Program-made: the position numbers and the translations under genes
In this document: piece by piece, positions 1 through 8,361 of the stretch
How the letters are laid out: every line of letters begins with the position of its first letter
Numbering within the stretch: position 1 is the stretch's first letter
Notes under the pieces: model-generated
What the model was told of the DNA's origin: nothing
Database searches by the model: none
Seen by the model: the letters and a program-made list of their open reading frames with translations, nothing else
NCBI RefSeq assembly: GCF_006538885.1
Contig: NZ_BJLY01000004.1
Coordinates: 186,001-250,000, forward strand
DNA from: Gluconobacter roseus NBRC 3990
GTDB taxonomy: Bacteria; Pseudomonadota; Alphaproteobacteria; Acetobacterales; Acetobacteraceae
Direction of reading: 5' to 3'
Length of the DNA stretch: 64,000 nucleotides

Positions 1-441
1 ACCACTTCAGGCTGGGGCAAGTTCTTCACGCATTCGAATCAGATGGAAGCGGTAAGATTTGGCTTGTTTGTGACCTGTTTGGGTATGGTTTTGTTTTTTG
101 TGGTCAGACCACTTCTGCGGCCCCCGGGGGAAAGACAAACTTCCGGCCTACTTGGAATGCCGGCTTCAGAACCGCGGGTTCAGAACGGTAATTTTCCGGC
201 AGCACCATCTGCTTACCTGACAAACGGTCAGAATGAGAGGCCAGCATCCCCAATGCTCGAGGCTTCATATGTCAATGCCGAGCCTCTCGAAGAAGAGACT
301 GTTTCCGTTAATGGGGTTCAGGGACGGATTAGAGCATCTTCAGTACAGAAGGTCGTAGATTTGGTAGAAACGCATCCATCTGAAAGTATTGCTTTGGTTC
401 GAGGATGGTTGATGCCTTCTCAGGAAGGTGTGGCGAGATAA
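1..441 (+). CDS. fliF: Flagellar M-ring protein FliF, C-terminal 146 residues (gene cut by window edge)
   Basis: The reading frame is open from base 1, so the upstream part lies outside the window. FliF forms the MS-ring of the flagellar basal body in the inner membrane, and its cytoplasmic C-terminus binds FliG. Visible here are a second transmembrane segment (VRFGLFVTCLGMVLFFVVRPLLR, about residues 18-40 of the fragment), a low-complexity cytoplasmic linker, and a terminal helix ending in VVDLVETHPSESIALVRGWL. That ending matches the FliG-binding tail of the family. The stop codon overlaps the fliG start (TAATG). An ATG at 43 is internal and should not be taken as a start. Identity rests on the tail motif plus the fliG/fliH/fliN/flhA neighbours. 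Confidence 0.9.
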   Translation, partial: TTSGWGKFFTHSNQMEAVRFGLFVTCLGMVLFFVVRPLLRPPGERQTSGLLGMPASEPRVQNGNFPAAPSAYLTNGQNERPASPMLEASYVNAEPLEEETVSVNGVQGRIRASSVQKVVDLVETHPSESIALVRGWLMPSQEGVAR

Positions 442-1451
442 TGGATATGGAAAAGAATATCTCAGGAGTTCAGAAGGCTGCCATTTTGATGATGGCACTG
501 GGAGAGGAAAACTGTTCCCGCTTATTTGAGCAAATGCATGAAGAAGAGATTAGAGAAATTTCTTCTGCAATGGCTCAGCTTGGGATGGTTTCTTCTAATA
601 TTGTTGAAAAAGTATGCCATGAATTTAGCCAAGGTCTCGGTTCGGCTGAAGGGGTAATCGGTGACTTGGAAAGCACCGAAAAATTACTGAAAAATGCGCT
701 TCCCGCTAATCGGGCTGCTGCAATTATGGAGGAGATTCGTGGTCCTGCCGGACGTACCATGTGGGATAAACTTGGGAACGTCTCGGAAACCGTATTGGCA
801 AATTATTTGAAGAATGAGTACCCACAAACAGTAGCAGTTATCTTGGGAAGAATTAAACCTTCTCATGCCGCAAAAGTTCTTGCGCTTTTTCCGGAAGAAT
901 TTTCTTTGGATATCATGCTTCGAATGTTGAAGACTGAAACCATACAAAAAAACGTTCTTCAAAATATCGAAAAAACGCTCAGATCAGAGTTCGTTTCTAA
1001 TCTGCCACGAGGCATTAATCGTAATAGTCATGAAGTTCTAGCAGATATATTCAATAATTTTGACCGTCGTCTAGAGGGGCGGTTTATGACGGCGTTGGAA
1101 GAGCGTAGTCAAGATGATGCAGAACAGATTAAGAGTCTTATGTTTACCTTTGAAGAACTCGTTAATCTTTCTGCTGAAAGCCTGATAACTCTACTGAACC
1201 AAATTCCTCGTGAAAGCCTTCCTTTGGCACTTAAGGGAGCAAGTGACAAATTGAGACAAGCCTTTTTTGCTTCCATGTCAGAACGTGCTGGGCGCATTCT
1301 TCTGGACGAAATCGAAAGCCTAGGCCCAGTGCGAGTTAAAGATGTTGACGCAGCTCAGAATGAAATTCTTCTGATTGCAAAAGATCTTGTGGATCGTGGA
1401 GAAATTGATCTGATTGATCAGGAACAGCCTGGCAATGAGATGATAATCTAA
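441..1451 (+). CDS. fliG: Flagellar motor switch protein FliG
   Basis: The 336-aa product is of normal FliG length. FliG is part of the rotor C-ring, couples MotA/B torque to rotation and attaches to FliF. The N-terminal domain has VQKAAILMMALGEE, the middle domain has NEYPQTVAVILGRIKPSHAA (EHPQ-type motif with Tyr for His), and the C-terminal torque helix region has MFTFEELVNL followed by the charged SERAGRILLDEIESLGPV. The start at 441 is chosen because the ATG overlaps the fliF stop. A further upstream ATG at 405 lies inside fliF and would add residues unlike FliG. The gene overlaps fliH by one base, which suggests translational coupling. Base composition is AT-rich compared with genes after 5100. 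Confidence 0.95.
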   Translation: MDMEKNISGVQKAAILMMALGEENCSRLFEQMHEEEIREISSAMAQLGMVSSNIVEKVCHEFSQGLGSAEGVIGDLESTEKLLKNALPANRAAAIMEEIRGPAGRTMWDKLGNVSETVLANYLKNEYPQTVAVILGRIKPSHAAKVLALFPEEFSLDIMLRMLKTETIQKNVLQNIEKTLRSEFVSNLPRGINRNSHEVLADIFNNFDRRLEGRFMTALEERSQDDAEQIKSLMFTFEELVNLSAESLITLLNQIPRESLPLALKGASDKLRQAFFASMSERAGRILLDEIESLGPVRVKDVDAAQNEILLIAKDLVDRGEIDLIDQEQPGNEMII

Positions 1452-2110
1452 TGAATAAACACTATAATGATAAAAAATATGTTCCCGAATTTCTTTATGT
1501 CGAGGATTTTGGCGCGGCTTCCCCAAAAAAAACTGAAGAAGTAGAAAATATTCCGATTGTTGCTGATACGCCAATAGATATTCAGCCATCTGAGGAAATA
1601 ATTCAGGAATATTATGGAAAGGGTATTGAAGAAGGTAGGAAATTAGAAAGAGAAATATTCATTAAAGAAAAAATGGAAATAGAGAAAGAATTTAAAAATA
1701 ACTCATTAAATTTAGCAGAAAATATTGAGAAAAAAATAGAAGAATGCAAGAAGGATATTTTTCATAATGTTTCTAAAGTAATTTTAGATTCGTTTGTGAC
1801 CCTTCTTCCTAATCTCTTAATGCAGTATGGTGTGAAAGAAGCAGAAAAGAATATTGAATTAATGGTCCCATGTTTTAAAAATCTGGGCAGCATAAAATTA
1901 ACTTGTTCTAAAGAATTCTTTGAGAAAATACAAAAATACTTTTCAGAAGAAGCTCAGAAAAAACTTGAGTTGGAACTAGATCAGAAAATGAAAAATGGTG
2001 ACTTCTCTATATCTTGGGATACAGGCCAATTGTCGCATGATGCAAGCGCAGCTGTTCAAGAAATAATGTCTGGTCTTCATAAATTACCTTTTATCAGAGA
2101 AGGGGTCTAA
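1451..2110 (+). CDS. fliH: Flagellar assembly protein FliH-like
   Basis: The 219-aa protein sits between fliG and fliN, the usual place for fliH. FliH is the cytoplasmic regulator and stator of the FliI export ATPase. A charged helical stretch (YYGKGIEEGRKLEREIFIKE and the following Lys/Glu-rich run, about residues 50-105) matches the GxxxG/coiled-coil part of FliH. A globular C-terminal half follows. Sequence conservation in this family is low, so the call leans on position, length and coiled coil. It begins on the last base of the fliG stop. This is the most AT-rich gene in the window, rich in AAA, GAA and ATT codons, unlike the GC-rich chromosome around it. Confidence 0.75.
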   Translation: MNKHYNDKKYVPEFLYVEDFGAASPKKTEEVENIPIVADTPIDIQPSEEIIQEYYGKGIEEGRKLEREIFIKEKMEIEKEFKNNSLNLAENIEKKIEECKKDIFHNVSKVILDSFVTLLPNLLMQYGVKEAEKNIELMVPCFKNLGSIKLTCSKEFFEKIQKYFSEEAQKKLELELDQKMKNGDFSISWDTGQLSHDASAAVQEIMSGLHKLPFIREGV

Positions 2111-2111
2111 G

Positions 2112-2435
2112 ATGCTTGATCAAGAAAAAGATGATTTCAATACAAACAATGAAGATTTCAAATCTGATAATTTATCAGATTCGAAATCTTCTGGTGATTT
2201 GGAAGCGATTTACGACATCCCAGTAACAGTGAGTGCTGTGCTTGGAAGAACAGTAATGCCTATAAATCAGCTCTTGCGGTTAGGACGAGGTGCTGTTGTT
2301 GAATTAGATAGAAAAATCGGAGACCCAATAGATATACTTGTAAATAACCGTTTGATTGCGAGGGGTGAAGTTGTAATGGTTGATGAAACGCGACTTGGAG
2401 TAACCATGACAGAGATAATAAAATCAGATAAATAA
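2112..2435 (+). CDS. fliN: Flagellar motor switch protein FliN (SpoA domain)
   Basis: A 107-aa protein with an acidic, Ser/Asp-rich N-terminus (residues 1-35) and a complete SpoA/FliN surface-presentation domain: VTVSAVLGRTVMPINQLLRL, GRGAVVELDRKIGDPIDILV, then NRLIARGEVVMVDETRLGVTMTEI. It is part of the C-ring, where it works with FliM and FliG in switching and in docking the export apparatus. A GAGAAGGGG ribosome site overlaps the end of fliH. No fliM is seen inside this segment, so fliM must lie elsewhere if present. Family identity is clear. Confidence 0.93.
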   Translation: MLDQEKDDFNTNNEDFKSDNLSDSKSSGDLEAIYDIPVTVSAVLGRTVMPINQLLRLGRGAVVELDRKIGDPIDILVNNRLIARGEVVMVDETRLGVTMTEIIKSDK

Positions 2436-2482
2436 AATTATATAATAAATAAGACATTTATTATATTAGAGTATGGAATAAA

Positions 2483-4615
2483 ATGGCAAATTCTGGAAGA
2501 AATTTTTTATCGGGATTTGAGGGACTATTTTCGTCTTTTAATCTTCCTCCGGGTATTAAAGCGCTAAGGGCTTGGATTCCTGGTTCGGATATAGGGCTGG
2601 CGCTGTCAGTTTCAGCGCTTTTATCTATACTGATATTGCCGCTTCCAACTTTTATTCTCGATATAGGTTTATCTCTTTCAGTAACTTCATCTATTCTTGT
2701 GCTTATGGTCGCTTTGTTTCTAAGCAGGCCTCTTGATTTTACCTCGTTTCCAACATTGTTGCTTTTGACAACCCTATTAAGGCTGTCTCTCGAGGTGGCG
2801 ACCACCCGATTGATTTTAAGTCATGGTTATGAAGGAGCGTACGCTGCCGGGCATGTTGTGGCGGCATTTGGTGGCTTCTTGATGGGAGGAGATGTGGTTA
2901 TTGGAGCCATTCTTTTCTCAATTCTTCTGGTCGTAAATTTTATGGTGATCACTAAAGGGTCCGGCCGTATTGCAGAGGTCGCCGCAAGATTTTCTCTGGA
3001 TTCAATGCCGGGGAAGCAGATGGCTATCGACGCTGAATTATCATCAGGCGCTATTAATGACGTTATTGCACGTAAGAAACGCAAAGAATTGGAAGAAGAA
3101 AGCGGATTTTATGGTGCGATGGATGGCGCAGCCAAATTTGTACGTGGTGATGCAATCGCAAGCCTTATAATCACAGCTATAAATATTATTGGCGGTCTTA
3201 CAATAGGTGTTGTAAGGCATGGAATGTCGGTACCAGATGCAGCTACTGCTTTTACTACTCTAACAATAGGCGACGGGCTGGTTTCGCAGATACCAGCTCT
3301 CCTAGTTTCTACTGCATCTGGTATTGTTGTAACTAAGGGCGGAACAGAAGGGGGAGCGGATGTTGCGCTTGTGAGGCAGCTGGGTGGAAACCCAAAGCCC
3401 CTTGCCTTGGCTGCGGGAAGCGCATTTGTCTTGGCATTAATGCCCGGCTTGCCAACATTTCCGTTTCTTTTTTTGGCACTGCTGTCTGCGGGAGCAGCTT
3501 GGGTAAGGTATCAGTCGCCTGTTGAAGACAAAGATAACGACGGAGATTCAGTTGCAGTTCCTGAAAATAACAATCCTGTCGAAGTCCCAATTTCGGAAAG
3601 CCTGAAAGTCGATTTGTTAAGATTGGAGCTGGGTTTTAACCTTCTTGCAATTGCAAGTGGTGAGAGCGCTCGTCTCACAGAAAAGATTAAGGTGTTACGT
3701 AGAACAATTGCAAGCGATATGGGCTTTGTGCTGCCTCCTGTGCGTATTCAAGATAACCTTCTTTTGCCGCCCGACTCTTACTCGGTATGTATTAAAGAAA
3801 TAGAAGTGGGACGCGGAGATGTCAGACTTAACAAGCTTCTAGCCATGGATCCTAAGGGCGGACAACCTAATATTGATGGTGAAAAAACCAAAGAGCCTGC
3901 CTTTGGTTTGCCAGCATTGTGGATTGATCAGAGCTTGCGGGAAAATGCGATCATTCAGGGATATACAGTTGTAGATCCTGCCAGCGTTATTATCACGCAC
4001 CTAACTGAACTCGTTAAAGATAATATGGCAGATCTTCTGTCATATTCTGAGACTCAGAAGCTTCTCGATGAACTTCCTCGTGAGCAACAGAAACTTGTTG
4101 TGGACCTGATTCCTTCACAGATCTCGGTAGGAATGGTTCAAAGAACGCTTCAGTCACTTTTGGACGAACGTGTCTCCATTCGTGACTTGGTCAGTATTTT
4201 GGAAGCTCTTCAAGAGGGATGTAGCCAAGGTTTCAAAACAGTTCCGGGGCTTGTTTCGCACGTTCGTATAAGGCTGGCTCGTCAAATCAGTGCAACAATT
4301 ACAGGGCCAAAGGGATATATTCCTATACTGTCCCTTAGTCCTGACTGGGAAACCTCTATTATTGAAAATCTTTCCAATTCAGGGGAAGAGCGGCATATCA
4401 ATCTTCCTCCTTCTAGGATGAATGAGTTTGTGGCTCGCATGAGGTTTTGTCTGGAAAGCGCAATGAAACAGGGTGAAGTCCCTGTAATACTGGTCTCTCG
4501 CAACCTTCGGCTGCCAATGAGACGAATAGTTGAGCGTATTCAGCCAGCTGTACCAGTTATCGCTCAGGAAGAAATTTTCTCGCGTGCTAAGATTCGAACT
4601 GTCGGATCGATTTGA
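2483..4615 (+). CDS. flhA: Flagellar export apparatus protein FlhA
   Basis: At 710 aa this is of typical FlhA length. FlhA is the membrane export gate of the flagellar type III secretion system and, through its cytoplasmic domain, the docking platform for chaperone-substrate complexes. The N-terminal half (about residues 20-330) has eight predicted hydrophobic segments and the FHIPEP-family conserved loop (VAARFSLDSMPGKQMAIDAE, then a highly charged RKKRKELEEESGFYGAMDGA). The C-terminal half is soluble, with ELVKDNMADLLSYSETQKLL and ERVSIRDLVSILEAL typical of the family. It follows fliN after a 47-nt AT-rich spacer. It closes the flagellar block, and no obvious terminator follows. Confidence 0.96.
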   Translation: MANSGRNFLSGFEGLFSSFNLPPGIKALRAWIPGSDIGLALSVSALLSILILPLPTFILDIGLSLSVTSSILVLMVALFLSRPLDFTSFPTLLLLTTLLRLSLEVATTRLILSHGYEGAYAAGHVVAAFGGFLMGGDVVIGAILFSILLVVNFMVITKGSGRIAEVAARFSLDSMPGKQMAIDAELSSGAINDVIARKKRKELEEESGFYGAMDGAAKFVRGDAIASLIITAINIIGGLTIGVVRHGMSVPDAATAFTTLTIGDGLVSQIPALLVSTASGIVVTKGGTEGGADVALVRQLGGNPKPLALAAGSAFVLALMPGLPTFPFLFLALLSAGAAWVRYQSPVEDKDNDGDSVAVPENNNPVEVPISESLKVDLLRLELGFNLLAIASGESARLTEKIKVLRRTIASDMGFVLPPVRIQDNLLLPPDSYSVCIKEIEVGRGDVRLNKLLAMDPKGGQPNIDGEKTKEPAFGLPALWIDQSLRENAIIQGYTVVDPASVIITHLTELVKDNMADLLSYSETQKLLDELPREQQKLVVDLIPSQISVGMVQRTLQSLLDERVSIRDLVSILEALQEGCSQGFKTVPGLVSHVRIRLARQISATITGPKGYIPILSLSPDWETSIIENLSNSGEERHINLPPSRMNEFVARMRFCLESAMKQGEVPVILVSRNLRLPMRRIVERIQPAVPVIAQEEIFSRAKIRTVGSI

Positions 4616-5100
4616 TTATTTGTTTGGAGAATTGCAGGCGGTTTGTGTTTGAATAATAATGAGTCTTAGAGCCTATTTGGAAAACGGGAGGAGTGTGATT
4701 CAAGGTTTAGATCTGGGCGTCAGAGCAAGGGGCTGGATGGCCAAGGATCATCCGCCAGATATGATCTCGATGTAATTGCGGTAGCTATATCTTCGCTTAT
4801 TGTATTTGATGGATGCTACTTGGGATTTCCTTCCTTGAAATGCAGGGTTTTATCCCTTTTCCCTTCAGGGCATCTCTTAAGCAGTCGGCATCATAATCCT
4901 GGCCTGCCAGAAGATATCTCGGCTTGAGGAGGCTGACCTGTGCAAGCCATTACCTTCCAAGGGCCTCACTCGCTCCTGAGTGTAAAGCAACCAAAATTCT
5001 TGGTGTTTCGCTGGATACGGTTCGTAGCCGAGAAATCTGCTAAGGTTTGGCGTAACGGAGAAAATGATCTCCACTGAATCTGGACTGATGTGATTTCGGT
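4616..5100. other. 485-bp gap containing a decayed insertion sequence
   Basis: No intact gene is present between flhA and nadK. On the minus strand the middle of the gap reads as a broken IS5-type transposase (listed separately), and the boundary near 4669 looks like an IS end. On the plus strand at about 4982-5030 a short frame reads KATKILGVSLDTVRSREIC, which could be a fragment of a helix-turn-helix, but it is too short to assign. No clear terminator after flhA and no canonical promoter for nadK were seen. Confidence 0.6.
4669..4945 (-). pseudogene. Degenerate IS5-family transposase fragment
   Basis: Read on the minus strand from about 4940, one frame gives RYLLAGQDYDADCLRDALKG followed by KGIKPCISRKE. 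This corresponds to the segment after the second catalytic Asp of IS5/IS427-type transposases (typically ...LLADRGYDADWFRDAL...GIKPCIP). The frame hits a stop at 4797. After a frameshift a second piece reads KYNKRRYSYRNYIEII, matching the usual YDKRRYKRRNRIEIMFGRLK that carries the catalytic Glu. The Glu survives but the rest is broken. GAGCCTATTTGGAAA at 4669-4683 resembles the terminal inverted repeat of such elements. The N-terminal half and other end are not recognisable. This is a relic, not an active element. Confidence 0.75.
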
Positions 5101-5859
5101 ATGAAAATTCATTTCGTAGCCTCCTCAGCTGACCCTGCTCAGGCTGCACTGGAACGACTTTCCAAGCAGTATGGAAATGTACGCCTTCATGATGCGGATG
5201 TTGTGGTGTGTCTGGGAGGAGACGGCTTTATGCTTAAAGCCTTGCACAAGGTCCTGGACAAAAGTATCGCTATTTACGGGATGAACTACGGCACGGTCGG
5301 CTTTTTGATGAATGCTGCCAATGAAAGCGATCTTTTGCAGCGTCTTGCAAAGTCGCAGCCTTCGGTTCTGCATCCGCTTCACATGCAGGCTACGACCGTA
5401 TCAGGAGAGGTCAAAAGCGCATTGGCTTTCAATGACGTATTTCTGTTTCGGCAAACGCGTCAGACGTCCCGTATCAAAATTGACATTGATGGACGAACCC
5501 GGCTTGAGGAACTGATCTGCGACGGGATAATTGTTTCCACGCCTGCGGGGTCGACGGCTTACAATCTATCGGCTCACGGGCCTATTGTTCCGCTGAGTGC
5601 CAATATTCTTCCTCTGACGCCAATTTCTGCATTTCGTCCCCGGCGTTGGCGGGGAGCACTGTTGCCCTCGACTGCTGTGGTCAAGCTGACGCTGCTTGAT
5701 ACGGAGAAGAGGGCAACAGCTGCCGTGGCCGATTTTACGGAGATCCGCAATGTGGCCGAGGTCGTTGTTCGGGAAGATCGGGAACACCAGGCCACCATCC
5801 TGTTCGATCCCGATCACGGTCTTTCAGAAAGGATCATCGCCGAACAGTTTGTCGCCTGA
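5101..5859 (+). CDS. nadK: NAD kinase
   Basis: The 252-aa product phosphorylates NAD+ to NADP+ in the cytoplasm, the only known route to NADP(H). The diagnostic GGDG motif is at residues 39-42 (VVVCLGGDGFMLKAL). The second conserved block STPAGSTAYNLSAHGPIVP follows in the middle of the protein, then a C-terminal beta-rich domain. Length is normal for alphaproteobacterial NAD kinases. The ATG at 5101 lies just after the IS relic and has no strong Shine-Dalgarno sequence, so insertion may have replaced the original upstream region. It converges with the hydroxyacid dehydrogenase gene, with 4 bases between the stops. Confidence 0.95.
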   Translation: MKIHFVASSADPAQAALERLSKQYGNVRLHDADVVVCLGGDGFMLKALHKVLDKSIAIYGMNYGTVGFLMNAANESDLLQRLAKSQPSVLHPLHMQATTVSGEVKSALAFNDVFLFRQTRQTSRIKIDIDGRTRLEELICDGIIVSTPAGSTAYNLSAHGPIVPLSANILPLTPISAFRPRRWRGALLPSTAVVKLTLLDTEKRATAAVADFTEIRNVAEVVVREDREHQATILFDPDHGLSERIIAEQFVA

Positions 5860-5863
5860 TGCT

Positions 5864-6796
5864 TCAGATGACCGGCGTCAGGAGGCTTTTGTCAGTAAAA
5901 TAAGCAATCAGGTTATCTGCGACCAGATTGGCCATGGCTGTTCTGGTCTCTACCGTAGCGGACGCCTGATGAGCCTGTAGAACTGTATTGGTCAGAGCAA
6001 AGAAGGCCGGGTTGATGTTCGGCTCGTTCTGGAAAACATCCAGACCAGCGCCAGCAATGCGTTTCTCCTGAAGAGCGGTAATGAGCGCTTCTTCGTCTAT
6101 GACGGTACCGCGGGCAATATTGATCAGAAAGCCGCTTTTACCCAAGGCATCCAGAATGTCCCTGTCGATCATGTTTGCAGAGCGTGGCCCGCCTGATACA
6201 GCAAGGATTAGCACATCACACCAGTCTGCCAGCGTCTTCAGATCAGGCTCAAAATGATAGCTGCTTTCTGGGCGGGCATGGGAATTGAAATAGGCCACTT
6301 CCATTCCGAAAGCTGAGACCCGCTTGGCAATGGCCTGTCCAATATGGCCAAAGCCTGCAATGCCAACACGTTTTTTCGTTAAGGTATGACCCAGTGGAGA
6401 CGGTTCTGACGGCCATTTTCCGGCACGGACGAACTGATCATTCGTTACGATACCCCGCATGGTAGACATCATCAGAACAACAGCCATGTCTGCCACGTCG
6501 TCCGTCAGAGTATTCTGGGTCGTGGCAACGCGGATGTTCCGGCGTTTCGCTTCGTCCAGATTGATGCGGTCAGTACCGACCCCATTGACTGAAATGACCT
6601 CGAGATTGGGCAGGATGTCCATGATTTCAGACGGTACGCCGGATGCGCCTCCCGTCGTGATCCCGCGGATCTCTGGAGCAATGCTCTTGAGATTCTCCAG
6701 CGTCGTATAGGAATGGAGCGTGAATGACTTCTCCATTTTTTCCCTTATGCCGGGAAAAAGGGGGTCAATCATCAGGATGTCGGGGCGGGATGACAT
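5864..6796 (-). CDS. D-2-hydroxyacid dehydrogenase, probable 2-ketogluconate reductase
   Basis: The 310-aa product belongs to the NAD(P)-dependent D-isomer 2-hydroxyacid dehydrogenases. The Rossmann glycine motif is GFGHIGQAIAKRV. The catalytic Arg lies in NIARGTVIDEEAL, the Glu in VFQNEPNINPAF and the His in LQAHQASATVETR. Its whole sequence reads very like the Gluconobacter oxydans 2-keto-D-gluconate reductase as I remember it, an NADPH enzyme that reduces 2-ketogluconate to gluconate in the cytoplasm. Glyoxylate/hydroxypyruvate reductase is the alternative. The start at 6796 is chosen for the GGAGAG ribosome site seven bases upstream. It is the last gene of a likely minus-strand operon with the phosphatase and permease. 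Confidence 0.85.
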   Translation of the reverse strand: MSSRPDILMIDPLFPGIREKMEKSFTLHSYTTLENLKSIAPEIRGITTGGASGVPSEIMDILPNLEVISVNGVGTDRINLDEAKRRNIRVATTQNTLTDDVADMAVVLMMSTMRGIVTNDQFVRAGKWPSEPSPLGHTLTKKRVGIAGFGHIGQAIAKRVSAFGMEVAYFNSHARPESSYHFEPDLKTLADWCDVLILAVSGGPRSANMIDRDILDALGKSGFLINIARGTVIDEEALITALQEKRIAGAGLDVFQNEPNINPAFFALTNTVLQAHQASATVETRTAMANLVADNLIAYFTDKSLLTPVI

Positions 6797-6833
6797 GCAA
6801 CTCTCCTTACGTGTTTCGCTGAAACCGTGAGAC

Positions 6834-7301
6834 TCAGGGACGTGGGCCAAGATTTGTTTGCGCTAGAGCGGCGCATCCGGCTTCAACATCTTCCCATGTA
6901 GTGACGAAGCCCTCGTCAGGCCCGTAATATGGGTCAATGACGTCCTGTCCTGCACGGTTAGGAACATGGTCCAGCATCAGGGACAGGCACGACTTGGACT
7001 GTCGGGGCTGCATTTGCCTGAGGATGGCCAGATGGGACCGGTCCATGGCTATGATGTGATCGAAGCGGAAGAAATCATCCTCGGTGACAAGACGCGCCCT
7101 GAGCGTGGACGCATCCAGCCCCTGTCGGGACGCAATGACACGGGCGCGGGGATCAGGTGCTTCGCCCAGATTCCAGTGCCCGGTGGCTGCGGAATCAATG
7201 TCGAGGATCAGTCCGCGAAGTTCGGCTTCCCGGCGCATGGCCAGTTCTGCCAAGGGAGAGCGGCAGATATTGCCCGTACATACGAAAAGAAAACTGGTCA
7301 T
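6834..7301 (-). CDS. Low-molecular-weight protein tyrosine phosphatase
   Basis: A 155-aa cytoplasmic phosphatase of the arsenate-reductase-like LMW-PTP fold. The P-loop CTGNICRS starts at Cys8, the nucleophile, with Arg14 binding phosphate. The general acid Asp is in VIDPYYGPDEGF near the C-terminus, followed by the usual WEDVEAGCAAL helix. The ATG at 7301 overlaps the stop of the upstream permease (ATGA), which implies translational coupling. An ATG 15 bases further upstream lies inside the permease and is less likely. No tyrosine kinase or exopolysaccharide gene is adjacent, so the substrate is unknown. Confidence 0.92.
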   Translation of the reverse strand: MTSFLFVCTGNICRSPLAELAMRREAELRGLILDIDSAATGHWNLGEAPDPRARVIASRQGLDASTLRARLVTEDDFFRFDHIIAMDRSHLAILRQMQPRQSKSCLSLMLDHVPNRAGQDVIDPYYGPDEGFVTTWEDVEAGCAALAQTNLGPRP

Positions 7302-8278
7302 GCACCTGTCAGCCAAATGAAGAACGCCATGGTGAAGATTGAACTTAACGTTCCGAAGAACAGAACGGATGCAATTTCACGTTCCAGCACATGATATCGC
7401 ATGGCGAGGATGACGTTGATCGAAGCACTGGGAATGGCCATGGTCAGCACGCTTTCCTGCAGCGCAGGCAGGGGAAGGTGCCACAGCCGGGCGAGGGTAT
7501 AGATGATCGCCGGAATGATGACGTTCCGGACGGTGACGATTACGCCAACCAGCGGGCTGAATTTGACCTGACGCGTAAAGAGCACGACGCCTGACGCAAA
7601 AAGCGCTGCTCCGCCCGTCGTGCGGCCAAGTAGCAGAAGCGAACCTTTGAGAAACTGAGGCAGGAAGGCGCCAGCGCTGACCAGAACAAGGGCCATCATC
7701 GGAACCCAGACAACCGGCTCCCGGCAGGAATGCATCAGATGCCCAAAAAGCTCGCGAAGTTCGTTCCGGGCCTCCCCCTCAGTCTCGACGCGGTGGCGCG
7801 TGCCACGATCATGGCCCATCAGGATCAGTGTGATGGGCAGTTGTACCAGATTCATGGCGAGAGAGGCGATCGAGATGGGGACCGAACTGGCCGGTCCAAA
7901 AATCTGGCCCAGCACGGGAATACCGATGAAGGGGACAGACGGTCCGGTGATGGTCATTGCGATCAGCGCCGCTTCGCCGAGGCGGCGGTTGAGAACGCCA
8001 CGCAGGATGGCAAAGATGATGCCGTAGCCCCCGACCATGGCCAGCAGGATCAGTGCCGCAACCGGTCCCGCGGCCAGAACCTCGTTACGGGGCGTGCTGA
8101 GGATGGATGCCAGCAATTCCAGAGGGAGGGCATACAGCATGACCAGACGTGTCAGAACACCAGCCTGCTGCGCATCAAAATCCTTTCGGAATGCTGCGAA
8201 ATATCCAAATCCCAGTGTTACGAGAATCGGGAGAATGGACTGAACGATCGTCAGCAGCAGGGCAGGCGAATTCGTCAT
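7298..8278 (-). CDS. AEC-family transporter (auxin efflux carrier / MdcF-like permease)
   Basis: A 326-aa inner-membrane protein with about ten hydrophobic segments arranged as two five-helix halves, as in the AEC family. That family includes plant PIN-like carriers and bacterial malonate/malate permeases. The N-terminus VQSILPILVTLGFGYFAAF and the C-terminal half with SASINVILAMRYHV fit the family. It is the first gene of an operon that continues into the tyrosine phosphatase (4-base overlap) and the 2-ketogluconate-reductase-like gene, so an organic or sugar acid substrate is a reasonable inference. The substrate cannot be read from the sequence. Confidence 0.85.
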   Translation of the reverse strand: MTNSPALLLTIVQSILPILVTLGFGYFAAFRKDFDAQQAGVLTRLVMLYALPLELLASILSTPRNEVLAAGPVAALILLAMVGGYGIIFAILRGVLNRRLGEAALIAMTITGPSVPFIGIPVLGQIFGPASSVPISIASLAMNLVQLPITLILMGHDRGTRHRVETEGEARNELRELFGHLMHSCREPVVWVPMMALVLVSAGAFLPQFLKGSLLLLGRTTGGAALFASGVVLFTRQVKFSPLVGVIVTVRNVIIPAIIYTLARLWHLPLPALQESVLTMAIPSASINVILAMRYHVLEREIASVLFFGTLSSIFTMAFFIWLTGA

Positions 8279-8361
8279 AGAGGATCCATGAAAGAAAATC
8301 CGGTCAGGAAAGGATCACCTTTCGTAACGGTCGCTCCAACATCCGTCTATCCCCATGGCAG

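Noticed and set aside
1320-1589. Minus-strand frames in the flagellar block
   Set aside because: No ribosome site and no recognisable sequence; fully overlapped by fliG and fliH.
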